DNA of 64,000 nt from Nitrospirillum amazonense (GCF_007828035.1 NZ_VITV01000004.1:511559-575558); one strand, 5' to 3'; shown: positions 1 through 8,494, numbered from the stretch's first letter. Notes: generated from the sequence alone by a model not told the origin. Program-made: numbers and translations.

Positions 1-607
1 CGGCCAGCAACTCGGCGAAGCTTTCCTCGTTCAGGGCGCCGGCCAGGCGCTTCAGGGCCCGGCCCAGGGGCGTGTCCGGCCGGTCCTGGGCGGACGCCAG
101 CATGTGGGCCTGCGCCTCGGCCAGTGCTTCCGCCGCCGTGCGATCATCCATGACCTGGAAATTGGGGGGCAGCCGCGCCTCCAGCGGGAAGCGGCGCAGC
201 AAGGACTGGCAGAAGGCGTGGATGGTCTGGATCTTCATGCCGCCCGCGGTGTCCAGCACGCGGGCGAACAGGCGGCGGGCGATCAGCACCTCATCCCGCG
301 TGGGCGGGCGGCCGTTCAGGTCGGCCAGGGCCTGCGTCAGGTCGCCATCCGCCATGACCGCCCAACTTGCAAGGCGTTCTGCAATGCGGTTGGCCATTTC
401 CGCCGCAGCCGCCTTGGTGAAGGTCAAGCACAGGATGCGGCCGGGCTCGGTGCCGGCCAGCATCAACCGCACCACCCGGTCGGTCAGCACCTTGGTCTTG
501 CCGGTACCCGCCGAAGCCCCCACCCAGACCGACGTATCGGGGTCCGAGGCCTGGCGCTGCTTGACCGTGGGGTCGATCGGGCGATCCTGGGGGCGCGCCT
601 CGCTCAT
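1..607 (-). CDS. addA: AddA helicase/nuclease, N-terminal part (cut by window edge)
   Basis: AddA is the UvrD-like helicase-nuclease subunit of AddAB, which resects double-strand breaks and loads RecA. Only the first 202 codons are present. Visible are Walker A GASAGTGKT (residues 30-38), helicase motif Ia LTFTKAAAAEM (59-69) and the conserved TIHAFCQSLLRRFP segment (126-139). The ATG overlaps the addB stop as ATGA, indicating translational coupling. The C-terminal nuclease domain lies outside the window and cannot be judged. Confidence 0.93.
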   Translation of the reverse strand, partial: MSEARPQDRPIDPTVKQRQASDPDTSVWVGASAGTGKTKVLTDRVVRLMLAGTEPGRILCLTFTKAAAAEMANRIAERLASWAVMADGDLTQALADLNGRPPTRDEVLIARRLFARVLDTAGGMKIQTIHAFCQSLLRRFPLEARLPPNFQVMDDRTAAEALAEAQAHMLASAQDRPDTPLGRALKRLAGALNEESFAELLA

Positions 608-3600
608 GCTTCACCCCCGTCGCCCACCGACCACTCGGCCACGCGCGCCAGGTGCAGATAGTCGGAATAGCGCGGCGCCATGCCGGGCCGGGGCTGGGAG
701 CGGTAGGGGGTGGATTCCTGGTCGAACAGGTCGATCAGCTGGCGCAGGCCTTCCACCGCCTCCGCCGCCAGGCGGGCGGGGTCCAGTTTCAGGGCCACCA
801 CCTGCCCGGCGGGCTCACCCCCCGTCAGGCGCCAGAAGGCCAACTGCTCCACCACCGGCGCCCGCAGGCCGAAACCGCCGGACAGGGCGATGGCGGCTTC
901 CAGCGGCAGCTGCGGGGCGAAGCCCAGCTCCACGTCCTTGGCCCGGGGCGGGGTGCCGGTCTTGTAGTCGATGATGGCGACGGACCCGTCGGGGTGGCGG
1001 TCGATGCGGTCGGCCTTGGCGATGATCTCGAACGGCTTGTACGCCGTCTCCAGGGTGAGGATGCCCTTGGCCTCGGTCGCCAGGGGCTGGACACCGCCGG
1101 CCCGCCGCTCCCGCTCCAGCGCCAGGAACCAGTCGGCGATGCGCTCGAACCTGGGCCACCAGAAGGTCTCCAGGCTGGGCTGACCGCTGTAGGGGGCGAA
1201 GGCCAGGCGGCCGAAGCGCAGCAGCTGCTCGCGCGCGTCCTCGGGCAGCAGGGTGCCGGGGTTGGCCTTGATGAAGTCGTCCAGCGCCTTGTGGATCATC
1301 GTGCCGCGGTCGGCCGCCCCCGGATCGGCATCCAGCGGGTCCAGCGCCTCCAGGCGCAGGACGTGGCGGGCGTAAAGGGCGTAGGGGTCGCGCATCCAGG
1401 TCTCGATCTGGGTGACCGACAGGCGGCGCGGCCGGGCGGCCACGGGCGGGCGCGGTTCCGGCGGGGCGCAGGGGCGCACGGCCGCCGGCGTGTCCATGGC
1501 CTCCGCCCAGGCGGTCCAGCGGCCCATGGTGATGCTTAAAGCGCGGGGGCGGCCCAGCGCCTTCAGCACCGTGTCCAGCCGCAACAGCCAGCGCGAGGGC
1601 ACGGTGGGCGTGCCCTCCACCCGTTCCGACCGGGTCAGCACCACGGTGGCGGCGCCGCAGGCCTGGGCGAAGTCGTGCGCCGTCTGGCCCAGGTGCCGTT
1701 CCGGCGTGGGCAGGCCGAAGCGCTGGCGCATGGGGCGCGACAGCCAGGGGTCGGCCTTGGGCTGCGGCGGCCAGGTGCCCTCGTTCAGGCCGCCCAGGAT
1801 CATGACGTCGAACTGCTGCAGCCGCGCCTCCAGCAGGCCAAGGATGTAGAGGCGCGGGTGCAGGCCATAGCGGGGGCGCACCGCCCGGCCCACCATCAGG
1901 GCGCTGATGACGGCGGCATAGTCCGGCCCGCCCAGCTCGGGGAAATCGTGCCCGGCGTCCTGCAACTCGTCCACGAAGGCCGCGGCGGCCTCGCCATCAT
2001 CCAGGCGCCACAGGCGCTCGGCGCCCGATTGCGTGTCGCTGGCGGCCAGGGCCTCCGCCGTGCGGGCATGCAGGTCCAGCCAGCCGGCCAGGGCCTTGCC
2101 CGTGCCGCTCATGGCCGCCAGCAGGGGCCGCAGGATTTCCTCCAGCCCGTCGATGAAGGCCGACAGGCGGGCGCGATGGGCGTCCGGGTCGCCGTGGCTG
2201 TCGAAGCGCCGGGGCTCCGCCTGGGCCAGGGCCAGGCGCAGGCCCTCGAAGCCATCGGCCGGCCGGGGGCCGCGCAGCACGGCCCGTTCCAGGTCGCGCA
2301 CCTGGGCGCGGAAGAAGGATGGGTTCTGCCCGCCCGCCGCCAGGGGATGCTTCAGCAGGGACAACAGTGCCAGGGGGGCCGGCTCCGCCGCCCAGTCGGC
2401 CAGCAGGCGCAGATAGCTGCCCACGGCACTTTGCGTCAGTGGCAGGCCGGCGCTGTCGTTGACGGCGATGTCCCAGCGCTTCAGCGCCAGGGCCACGCGG
2501 CGGGCCAGGTCGCGGTCGGGCGTCACCAGGGCCGCCGTACGGCCCGGCGTCTCCAGCACCTCGCGCATCATCAGGGCGATGGCGCCCGCCTCTTCCTGCG
2601 GGGTGGCGGCATCCAGGCGCGACAGGCCGGCCAGGGCCTGGTCGGTCACCGCCGCCAGGGCGCTGGCGGACAGGTCCTGCCAGGCCTCCGTCGTGCCGGC
2701 GGGGCGCAGGGCCTCCGCCACCAGGCGGGCGCGGGCGGGGGCGCTGCGGCGGTGGGTCATGACCTCCGGCAGCGGGTCGGGCAGAGGCCAGGGCCGCACC
2801 GCGCCCCGGCGGATCTCCAGCCGTTCCAGCAGGCGCTTCAGCCCGTATTGCGGGTGGGCCTCGTCCAAATCCTGCCAGGTGGCCTCATCGCAATCGAGGT
2901 CCAGGCCGGGCAGGACGACGGCGCCCTGGGGCAAGGCCGCGACCACCGCCAGCAGGTCGGCGGTGGCGGGGATGCTGCCGGTGGAGCCGGCGGCGATGAC
3001 GGGGCCGGGCGGCGGCTGGGCGCGCCAGGTTTCGGCCAGGGCCTTCAGCCGCAGTTCGCGTTCCTTGGCAGGATCGACACCCCCCTCGTCCGCCAATAGC
3101 GCCGGCCAATGCTGGGTGATGATTTCCAGGAAGCGCAGGGTCACCTGCCAGTGCTGGGCGTAGTCGTCCGGCACCAGGCGGGCCAGATCCTCGAATTTGC
3201 AGCCCTCGGTCTGCACCTCGTCCAGCAGGCGCGCCAATTCACCCGCCAGGCTCACGGCCTGGGCGGGGGTGGCGGCTAGGTCGGGGGCGCGCATGACCAG
3301 GCGGGCCAGCAGCAGCTGCCGGCGCAGGGCGGGCACGGCCTGGGGCAGCTCTGTGCCACCCTGGGTGAACACCACCTCGTCCGTATCCACGTCGCCCAGG
3401 GGCGACAGGCGGGGCAGCAGGATGGGCTTGCCGCCCGACAGGCGCAGGAAGGCTTCCCGCAGGGAGCGTACGGCGCGCACCGTGGGCAGCAGGACGGTCA
3501 GCCGCGACAGGGCCAGCGGGTCATCGCCCACCCGCGCCAGGATGCCGGCCGCCAGCGCGTCCACGAACGGCAGCCCCGGCGCGATGGTGAACAGGGATGT

Positions 3601-3636
3601 GCCGGTCTCTTCCCCCGATGCGGCAGGCCACGTCAT
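604..3636 (-). CDS. addB: AddB double-strand break repair subunit
   Basis: The 1010-residue partner of AddA is a helicase-like protein with a C-terminal PD-(D/E)XK nuclease. The nuclease is recognised by GTMIHKALDDF near residue 780 and AIIDYKTGTPP near 890, the latter carrying the D-x-K core. The length and the RAKDVELGFAPQLPLE segment after the nuclease core fit the alphaproteobacterial AddB branch. It begins 4 bases after the murU stop and overlaps addA by 4 bases, so it sits in one operon with the cell-wall recycling genes. Confidence 0.93.
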   Translation of the reverse strand: MTWPAASGEETGTSLFTIAPGLPFVDALAAGILARVGDDPLALSRLTVLLPTVRAVRSLREAFLRLSGGKPILLPRLSPLGDVDTDEVVFTQGGTELPQAVPALRRQLLLARLVMRAPDLAATPAQAVSLAGELARLLDEVQTEGCKFEDLARLVPDDYAQHWQVTLRFLEIITQHWPALLADEGGVDPAKERELRLKALAETWRAQPPPGPVIAAGSTGSIPATADLLAVVAALPQGAVVLPGLDLDCDEATWQDLDEAHPQYGLKRLLERLEIRRGAVRPWPLPDPLPEVMTHRRSAPARARLVAEALRPAGTTEAWQDLSASALAAVTDQALAGLSRLDAATPQEEAGAIALMMREVLETPGRTAALVTPDRDLARRVALALKRWDIAVNDSAGLPLTQSAVGSYLRLLADWAAEPAPLALLSLLKHPLAAGGQNPSFFRAQVRDLERAVLRGPRPADGFEGLRLALAQAEPRRFDSHGDPDAHRARLSAFIDGLEEILRPLLAAMSGTGKALAGWLDLHARTAEALAASDTQSGAERLWRLDDGEAAAAFVDELQDAGHDFPELGGPDYAAVISALMVGRAVRPRYGLHPRLYILGLLEARLQQFDVMILGGLNEGTWPPQPKADPWLSRPMRQRFGLPTPERHLGQTAHDFAQACGAATVVLTRSERVEGTPTVPSRWLLRLDTVLKALGRPRALSITMGRWTAWAEAMDTPAAVRPCAPPEPRPPVAARPRRLSVTQIETWMRDPYALYARHVLRLEALDPLDADPGAADRGTMIHKALDDFIKANPGTLLPEDAREQLLRFGRLAFAPYSGQPSLETFWWPRFERIADWFLALERERRAGGVQPLATEAKGILTLETAYKPFEIIAKADRIDRHPDGSVAIIDYKTGTPPRAKDVELGFAPQLPLEAAIALSGGFGLRAPVVEQLAFWRLTGGEPAGQVVALKLDPARLAAEAVEGLRQLIDLFDQESTPYRSQPRPGMAPRYSDYLHLARVAEWSVGDGGEA

Positions 3637-3640
3637 AGGG

Positions 3641-4438
3641 TCAGGGCTCGGCCTTGCGCGGCTGGCTCAGCTTGGCGTCGTGCAGGATGGGGTGGCCCAG
3701 CAGGGTGTTCACCTCCTCCACCGCGTCGGGCGTGCCGACATGGAACCAGACGCCGTCGTGGCGCATGCCGTACAGGCGCCCCGCCTCCTCCGCCTGTTGC
3801 CAGAGCCTGAGGTTGGAGAAACGGTTTTCGGTGATGGCGTGGTACAGCTCCGGCTTCACGATGTGCACGCCGGCGAAGACGAAGGGCGCCAGTTCGCCCT
3901 CGGCGCGATAGCGCAGGCGGCCGTCGGCTTCCATGTGGTAATCGCCGGGGCCGTCATAGCCGACGGCGGCCACGGTTGGCATCATCATCAGCAGCACGTC
4001 CATGACCGCCGGGTCCCAGGTGGCGGCCAGCCGCTTCAGCGCCGGAATGGGCCCGTCCAGCCACAGGATGTCGGCGTTGACGACGAAGATGGGATCGGCG
4101 CCCAGGTGGGGCAGGGCGTGGCGTACGCCGCCGCCCGTCTCCAGCAGGTCTGCCTCGGGCGACAGGGTGATGGCGGGGCTGGACCGGCCCGCCAGATGGC
4201 TTTCGATCATGGCGCCCAGGTGATGGGTGTTCACCACCGCGCGTTCCACGCCGCTTTCAGCCAGCCGGTCCAGGGCGTGGTCCAGCAGCGGGGCGCCGCC
4301 CACCTCCACCAGCGGCTTGGGCCGCGTCAGGGTCAGCGGTCGCATGCGCAGGCCCAGGCCGGCGGCCAGTACCATGGCGGTGTGGGGGACGGAGGCGGCG
4401 GGGGCGGGGTTGGCAGCGGCGGCGATAGAGGCGGACAT
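3641..4438 (-). CDS. murU: MurU-type nucleotidyltransferase (N-acetylmuramate-1-phosphate uridylyltransferase)
   Basis: A 265-residue sugar-nucleotide transferase. MurU converts MurNAc-1-phosphate to UDP-MurNAc in the recycling route that bypasses de novo synthesis and the fosfomycin target. The nucleotide-binding motif AAGLGLRMRPLT (residues 25-36) is followed by RPKPL, and a metal-binding VVNADILW stretch lies mid-protein. The start at 4438 was chosen because a GGAG lies about 10 bases upstream and the ATG comes 4 bases after the amgK stop. A longer frame would run into amgK. Adjacency to amgK supports MurU over a glucose-1-phosphate transferase. Confidence 0.85.
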   Translation of the reverse strand: MSASIAAAANPAPAASVPHTAMVLAAGLGLRMRPLTLTRPKPLVEVGGAPLLDHALDRLAESGVERAVVNTHHLGAMIESHLAGRSSPAITLSPEADLLETGGGVRHALPHLGADPIFVVNADILWLDGPIPALKRLAATWDPAVMDVLLMMMPTVAAVGYDGPGDYHMEADGRLRYRAEGELAPFVFAGVHIVKPELYHAITENRFSNLRLWQQAEEAGRLYGMRHDGVWFHVGTPDAVEEVNTLLGHPILHDAKLSQPRKAEP

Positions 4439-4442
4439 CGCG

Positions 4443-5486
4443 TCAGAAACTCCGGACGATGGTATCGGCATCAAGGTTAGCGGGCAGATGGCGTTCCACC
4501 CAGTGGGCAATCGGCGACAAGGCGGGGTGGCGGATGGCGCCGGTGAACTGGCCCCACACCCGGGGCAGGAAGGACAGCTGCGGCGCGCCGGTGGTGGCCT
4601 GGATCAGTTGCGCCACCCGACCCAGGATGCGGGCGTGGCGCACAGCGCCCAGTATGGCGGCGGACGCCCTGAAGGTCCCCTGGTCGATGTCGGGGAAGGC
4701 GGCCAGATAGCGCAGGGTCATGGCCTGGCGCAACGCCTCCGGCACGTCGCGCCGCGCATCCTCCAGCAACGACACCAGATCGTAGGCGCGGGGGCCGATG
4801 CCGCCATCCTGGAAATCCAGCAGGCCGCAGGCGGCCACGCCGGCCCGGCCTTTCAGCCGCATCAGGTTGCCGGGGTGGTAGTCGCGCAGCAGCAGGGTGG
4901 GGGGTAGCGACAGGGCCGCGGGCAGCACCCCCTCCCACGCCTCGGCCAGCTCGTCCCAGGCGCCGGCCGGCAGGGCGCGGCCGCGCACCACGGGCGCGAA
5001 GGCGTCGGCGAACAGCATGACCTGGTCGCGGAACAGGCCGACGTCATAGCGCGACAGATCGGGGGCGGAGGCCGGCACGAAACGCTGGTGCAGGGTGACC
5101 AGCACGTCGGTCGCCACCTCATACAGCGGCTGCCACGGCTCTTCCCCGCTGTCCAGCAGGCGGGCGTAGTCGTCGCCGCCCAAATCCTCGATCAGCAACA
5201 GGCCCTGCGGCTCGTCGCCGGCCAGGATGACGGGGGCCGACAGGGCACAGTCGCGCAGCAGGCCCGCGATCTGGACGAAGGGCGGCACTTGGCTGGCGGC
5301 CACCTCGTCGCGGCAATCCATCAGGATGGCGGTGGCGTCGCGTCCTTCGCCTCCCGGCCGCGTCAGGCGCTCATACCGGCGGGCCGACCAGTCGGCGCCC
5401 ATGGGCTGGCGCCGGGCCGTACCCCAGCCAGCCTGGTCCAGGAAGCGGCGGATGACCGTCTCGCGGGGCGGGGTGTCGCGTCTCAT
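4443..5486 (-). CDS. amgK: AmgK-type anomeric MurNAc/GlcNAc kinase
   Basis: A 347-residue aminoglycoside-phosphotransferase-fold kinase. AmgK phosphorylates C1 of MurNAc or GlcNAc, producing the substrate of MurU. The catalytic loop reads LRDYHPGNLM near residue 205 and the metal-binding segment reads LLDFQDGGIGPRAYDL near 225, the family pattern of HxxN followed by DF(Q)D. Its ATG overlaps the tsaE stop (ATGA) and murU follows after 4 bases, so the tRNA-modification and wall-recycling genes share a message. Function is assigned from family and gene order. Confidence 0.85.
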   Translation of the reverse strand: MRRDTPPRETVIRRFLDQAGWGTARRQPMGADWSARRYERLTRPGGEGRDATAILMDCRDEVAASQVPPFVQIAGLLRDCALSAPVILAGDEPQGLLLIEDLGGDDYARLLDSGEEPWQPLYEVATDVLVTLHQRFVPASAPDLSRYDVGLFRDQVMLFADAFAPVVRGRALPAGAWDELAEAWEGVLPAALSLPPTLLLRDYHPGNLMRLKGRAGVAACGLLDFQDGGIGPRAYDLVSLLEDARRDVPEALRQAMTLRYLAAFPDIDQGTFRASAAILGAVRHARILGRVAQLIQATTGAPQLSFLPRVWGQFTGAIRHPALSPIAHWVERHLPANLDADTIVRSF

Positions 5487-6022
5487 GGCTCGGCAGCTTT
5501 CCCAGTCTCAGGGGCCCCAGTCTCGGGGGGGCCAGTCTCGGGGGGGCCAGTCTCGGGGGTCCAATCAGGAGTATCCAGGCGGCTGGCCCAGGTGCCTTGA
5601 CCCGTCAGGGTGGCGCGCCGGCTTTCAGGTCCGGTGATGGCAAGGTGCAGGTCAAGCCGGTTGGCAGGCAGCAGCGCGCCCAAGCGCACCGGCCATTCCA
5701 CCAGCGCCACGCCCTCATGAATAACTTCCTCCCACCCCAGTTCCAGCACCTCATCCGGTTCCGTCAGGCGGTAGAGGTCGAAATGCCACAGGGGGAAGCC
5801 GGGCAGGTCATAGGTCTGCACCAGGGTGAAGGTGGGGCTGGGCACCTCTTCCTCGGCATCACCCAGGCTGCGGATCAGGTGGCGGGCGAAGGCGGACTTG
5901 CCGGCCCCCAGGTCACCCGACAGGGCCACCACGTCGCCCGGCCGCAACAGCCGGCCCAGCCGCGCCGCCAGGTCGGCCGTCGCCTGCTCATCAGCCAGAT
6001 CCAATGTCAGCGCGTGGGGCAT
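5483..6022 (-). CDS. tsaE: TsaE, tRNA t6A synthesis ATPase, with repetitive C-terminal tail
   Basis: TsaE is the ATPase that supports TsaB-TsaD in making the t6A37 modification of ANN-decoding tRNAs. Walker A is SGDLGAGKS (residues 35-43), and the hallmark PSPTFTLVQTY and FDLYRL segments follow. The start at 6022 has AGGAG five bases upstream; an upstream extension would be arginine-rich and unsupported. At 179 residues it is longer than the usual 150 or so because of a tail containing four PETGP-like units encoded by a 15-bp tandem repeat. The tail ends in the 4-base overlap with amgK. Confidence 0.9.
   Translation of the reverse strand: MPHALTLDLADEQATADLAARLGRLLRPGDVVALSGDLGAGKSAFARHLIRSLGDAEEEVPSPTFTLVQTYDLPGFPLWHFDLYRLTEPDEVLELGWEEVIHEGVALVEWPVRLGALLPANRLDLHLAITGPESRRATLTGQGTWASRLDTPDWTPETGPPETGPPETGAPETGKAAEP
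5502..5561. repeat. Four 15-bp tandem repeats in the tsaE 3' end
   Basis: Four head-to-tail 15-bp units start at 5502, 5517, 5532 and 5547, each beginning CCAGTCTC followed by a G-rich half. Units two and three are identical. Read on the minus strand they encode PETGP/PETGA. Because the unit is a multiple of three, copy-number change would alter tail length without breaking tsaE or amgK. Confidence 0.9.
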
Positions 6023-6123
6023 GGGGCTCCTGAGGGTGGGATGGCGGGGTGGAATGGCGGGGGGCCGCCGGCGGATACTGCGGCGGCGTACGTTACCGGA
6101 GCAAGCATCCAGGCGGGACGCAT

Positions 6124-6169
6124 CCCGCAAACTGGGCCCCGCAAACTGGGCAGTTGATTAGCGCATCAA
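6124..6169. promoter_or_regulatory. Tandem 14-bp repeat plus palindrome in the tsaE/reductase divergent region
   Basis: Two exact adjacent copies of CCCGCAAACTGGGC lie at 6124-6137 and 6138-6151, followed at 6154-6169 by the inverted repeat TTGAT-N6-ATCAA. The 268-bp region separates divergent tsaE and the ferredoxin reductase, so the repeats are placed to act as operators. No known regulator motif was recognised. The rest of the region holds nothing else identifiable except a small GCGGGA/TCCCGC hairpin near 6114. Confidence 0.45.
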
Positions 6170-6290
6170 TTCGCGTGATGAAAGCAACCCGAACCGCCGA
6201 CCGGCCGTGCGTACCCCTTTGGGCGCACCCTGCGCCGCCGGTCCCCGCGTGCCGTATGCCCAAGTGCCGTTTCAGGAGTAGACCAGACCC

Positions 6291-7334
6291 ATGTCCAGCC
6301 AGCTTGAGACCATCGCCCCCGGCGGCGTCCACCGCACCGACGTCTGCATCATCGGCGCCGGCCCCGTGGGCCTGTTCGCCATCTTCGAATGCGGCATGCT
6401 GAAGCTGGACTGCCACGTGGTCGACGCGCTGGACATGGTGGGCGGCCAGTGCACCGCGCTCTACCCCGAAAAGCCCATCTATGACATTCCCGGCTATCCG
6501 CAGGTGGAGGCGGCCACCCTGATCGACCGGCTGGCCGAACAGGCCGCGCCCTTCAAGCCCAACTACCATCTGGGCCAGCAGGTCACGACCCTGACCCCGG
6601 GCCAGGATGGCCGTTGGCTGGTGGGCACCGATAAGGGCACCACCATCGACTGCCGCGCCGTGCTGGTCGCCGCCGGCTGCGGCGCCTTCGGCCCCAACAA
6701 GCCGCCGCTCGACGGCCTGGGCGAGTATGAGGGCAAGTCGGTGCACTATCTGGTGCGCCGCCGCCAGGATTTCGCGGGCAAGCGCGTGGTCATCGCCGGC
6801 GGCGGCGACAGCGCCGTGGATTGGGCCATTTCCCTGTCGGAGGTGGCGGAGCGGGTGATGGTGGTGCACCGCCGGGCCAAGTTCCGCGCGGCACCCGAAA
6901 GTGCGGCCCGCCTGGACCAGCTGGCCAAGGACGGCGTCATCGACATGGTGGTGCCCTACCAGTTGGCCGGCCTTGAGGGGGAAGGCGGCCGGCTGAGCGG
7001 CGTGAAGGTCGCGACGCTGGAGGGGGAGGAGAAGACCCTGCCCGCCGACGCCCTGCTGGCGTTCTTCGGCCTGGCCATGGACCTGGGCCCCATCGCCAGC
7101 TGGGGCCTGAACGTGGAACACCACCATGTGGCGGTGAACCCGGCCACCATGGCCACCAACGTGCCGGGCGTCTACGCCATCGGCGACATCGCGACATACC
7201 CCGGCAAGGTGAAGCTGATCCTGTGCGGCTTCGCCGAGGCCGCCATGGCCGTGCACGCCATCCACCCCCTGGTCCACCCGGGCGAGGCGCTGCACTTCGA
7301 GTACTCCACCAGCCGGGGTGTTCCCGGCAGTTAA
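6291..7334 (+). CDS. Ferredoxin--NADP+ reductase, thioredoxin-reductase-like type
   Basis: A 347-residue flavoprotein that moves electrons between NADPH and ferredoxin or flavodoxin. FAD binding is shown by CIIGAGPVGLF (residues 19-29), NADPH binding by VIAGGGDSAVDWA near 167, and a second FAD contact by GVYAIGDIA near 290. The GGQCTALYPEKPIYDIPG signature and the absence of a CxxC active site separate this type from thioredoxin reductase. AGGAG lies about 12 bases before the ATG. It stands alone, with a dispersed repeat element starting right after its stop. Confidence 0.88.
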   Translation: MSSQLETIAPGGVHRTDVCIIGAGPVGLFAIFECGMLKLDCHVVDALDMVGGQCTALYPEKPIYDIPGYPQVEAATLIDRLAEQAAPFKPNYHLGQQVTTLTPGQDGRWLVGTDKGTTIDCRAVLVAAGCGAFGPNKPPLDGLGEYEGKSVHYLVRRRQDFAGKRVVIAGGGDSAVDWAISLSEVAERVMVVHRRAKFRAAPESAARLDQLAKDGVIDMVVPYQLAGLEGEGGRLSGVKVATLEGEEKTLPADALLAFFGLAMDLGPIASWGLNVEHHHVAVNPATMATNVPGVYAIGDIATYPGKVKLILCGFAEAAMAVHAIHPLVHPGEALHFEYSTSRGVPGS

Positions 7335-7336
7335 GT

Positions 7337-7438
7337 GTTCCCTCAAGTGCCGGGCGCGGGCATCCACCCGCTGGGCTCATCCTCAGTTTCCAATCCACCG
7401 CGTTTCCCGGAAACTTCCCGTGGACGCGGTCGCGTTCT
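7337..7438 (+). repeat. Dispersed three-hairpin element, copy 1
   Basis: Begins 2 bases after the reductase stop with GTTCCCTCAAGTGCCGG. Stem 1 is GCGGG/CCCGC, stem 2 is AGTTTCC/GGAAACT, and stem 3 surrounds the conserved GGTC (ACGC-GGTC-GCGT). Inside stem 2 the loop reads TCCAC where most other copies have TCCGC, and the sequence just 3' of stem 2 reads GTGGA instead of GCGGA, a compensated change. Confidence 0.75.
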
Positions 7439-7474
7439 AGAGGGAAGAAAGGGGACTGGGGAAGTGCTCCTGCC

Positions 7475-7822
7475 CTACCGGCCTTCCTCCCGCACGATCA
7501 AGCGGTCGATGGCGTCGGACAGCGGGGGCAGGTGTTCCAGCACACTGTTCCACAGCACGCGGGTAGCCACCCGGCGGTCGGGGGGATGCAGCAGCTGGCC
7601 CATGGCCGCGATTTGGCGCCAGGGAATGTCCGGCTCCGCCGCCGTCACGTCGGGCGGCAATTGCCGGACGGCGGCCGACACCATCTCCAGCGAACGTTCC
7701 ACCGCCCGCTGCAGGCCCCAGCTTTCGGCGAACTCCGGATAGGCGATGCCGGCGGTGATGCCGCTGATCCCATCCAGCATTTCACGCAGGTCGCCCAGGC
7801 GCAGAATGACGCTCCGCCGCAT
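7475..7822 (-). CDS. HepT-like (DUF86) protein with eroded catalytic motif
   Basis: A 115-residue all-helical protein resembling the HepT RNase of HepT-MntA toxin-antitoxin pairs. The family signature is R-x4-6-H-x-Y. Here the matching segment reads AAMGQLLHPPDRRV, keeping the His but with Gly where the Arg is expected and Pro in place of Tyr. It lies 2 bases downstream of the MntA-like gene, the normal order being antitoxin then toxin. Family membership rests on that context and fold-level resemblance; RNase activity looks unlikely. Confidence 0.6.
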   Translation of the reverse strand: MRRSVILRLGDLREMLDGISGITAGIAYPEFAESWGLQRAVERSLEMVSAAVRQLPPDVTAAEPDIPWRQIAAMGQLLHPPDRRVATRVLWNSVLEHLPPLSDAIDRLIVREEGR

Positions 7823-7824
7823 CG

Positions 7825-8112
7825 TCAGAACACGCGCAAGGCGTCGGCCTCGATCCCCGGGCGCAACTGGGGGTGCAGGCCGTCGCGGGTGGTGACTTCG
7901 GATTGCCGGCCCAGGATGGCGCGCACCTTGTCCTGGATGTCCGCCAGTTCGATCAGGCTGAAACGGGGGTTGTCGCTGTCCAGGAACAGGTCCACACCGC
8001 CTTCGCGCTCCGGCGCCGCCAGGCCACCCACCAGGAACAGATGCGCGACACCGGCCCGGTGCAGTTCGGCCTCATGGGCCCGCAGCTTGCTGACCGCCTG
8101 TTCCTGGTTCAT
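7825..8112 (-). CDS. MntA-like minimal nucleotidyltransferase, degenerate
   Basis: A 95-residue MNT-fold protein. MntA antitoxins AMPylate HepT using a G-S-x(9-13)-D-x-D core. Here the segment reads FLVGGLAAPEREGGVDLFLD, in which the usual S-D-x-D-L has become G-G-V-D-L, so one of the paired acidic residues is missing. The downstream EVTTRDGLHPQLRPGIEADALRVF end is typical of the family. The pair with the neighbouring HepT-like gene is intact as reading frames but both catalytic motifs are altered. Confidence 0.65.
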   Translation of the reverse strand: MNQEQAVSKLRAHEAELHRAGVAHLFLVGGLAAPEREGGVDLFLDSDNPRFSLIELADIQDKVRAILGRQSEVTTRDGLHPQLRPGIEADALRVF

Positions 8113-8122
8113 CGCCGCCTCT

Positions 8123-8431
8123 TCAGCCGTTCTTGAGGGAAGCTAACATCTCCCGTCGCAGAATGGCATTGATACGGGATTGGTAGCCCTTGCCCTGGGA
8201 CCGCAGCCAAGCCAGCACGTCGCTGTCAATCCGCACGGTGGTTGACGTCTTGGTCGGCTTGTAGAAGCGGCCGCGCACGGCGTCCTTCCAGAACTCATCC
8301 GGCAGCTCGGGGATGTCACTGGTGTCGATCTCGCTGTCCGGCCGTTCGGCCAGGGCCCGCAATTGGGCTTTTTCCTCCTCGGTCAACGGAGGAAGATCGG
8401 CCATTCGCATCCTAACGATCTTCGTGCTCAT
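8123..8431 (-). CDS. brnA: BrnA-type ribbon-helix-helix antitoxin
   Basis: A 102-residue antitoxin of the BrnT-BrnA type II system. The family core is clear: DTSDIPELPDEFW, then GRFYKPTKTSTTVRIDSDVL, and a C-terminal ribbon-helix-helix ending INAILRREM. BrnA binds its own promoter and sequesters the BrnT RNase. The partner toxin should lie directly upstream on the same strand, but only its last codons survive, so this BrnA is an orphan. Alternative internal ATGs exist at 8410 and 8404. Confidence 0.85.
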   Translation of the reverse strand: MSTKIVRMRMADLPPLTEEEKAQLRALAERPDSEIDTSDIPELPDEFWKDAVRGRFYKPTKTSTTVRIDSDVLAWLRSQGKGYQSRINAILRREMLASLKNG

Positions 8432-8483
8432 ATTGGTGTCTTTCCATCCGCGTGGCTCTTCGCGCTGAAATGATCCGGACGAC
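8412..8483 (-). pseudogene. brnT toxin remnant (C-terminal end only)
   Basis: In the frame overlapping the start of brnA, the minus strand encodes VVRIISARRATRMER followed by HQYEHEDR and a stop. This matches the characteristic BrnT C-terminus (RIISAR-A-R-ERRxYE). Only about 23 codons remain. Upstream of 8483 the frame runs into the 3' end of the ABC permease gene, whose stop is at 8495. The toxin was therefore truncated at a junction between about 8484 and 8494. Confidence 0.7.
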
Positions 8484-8494
8484 GGAAAGGCACC

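Noticed and set aside
1675-3099. Long antisense open frame inside addB (474 codons), and many similar frames opposite katG, the TonB receptor, ahcY and divL
   Set aside because: High GC suppresses stops. These frames are Gly/Gln/His/Arg-rich, lack domains and lie opposite convincingly coding genes.
7439-7474. Terminator hairpin after element copy 1
   Set aside because: Unlike copies 4, 5 and 6, only weak pairing is possible beyond its end.
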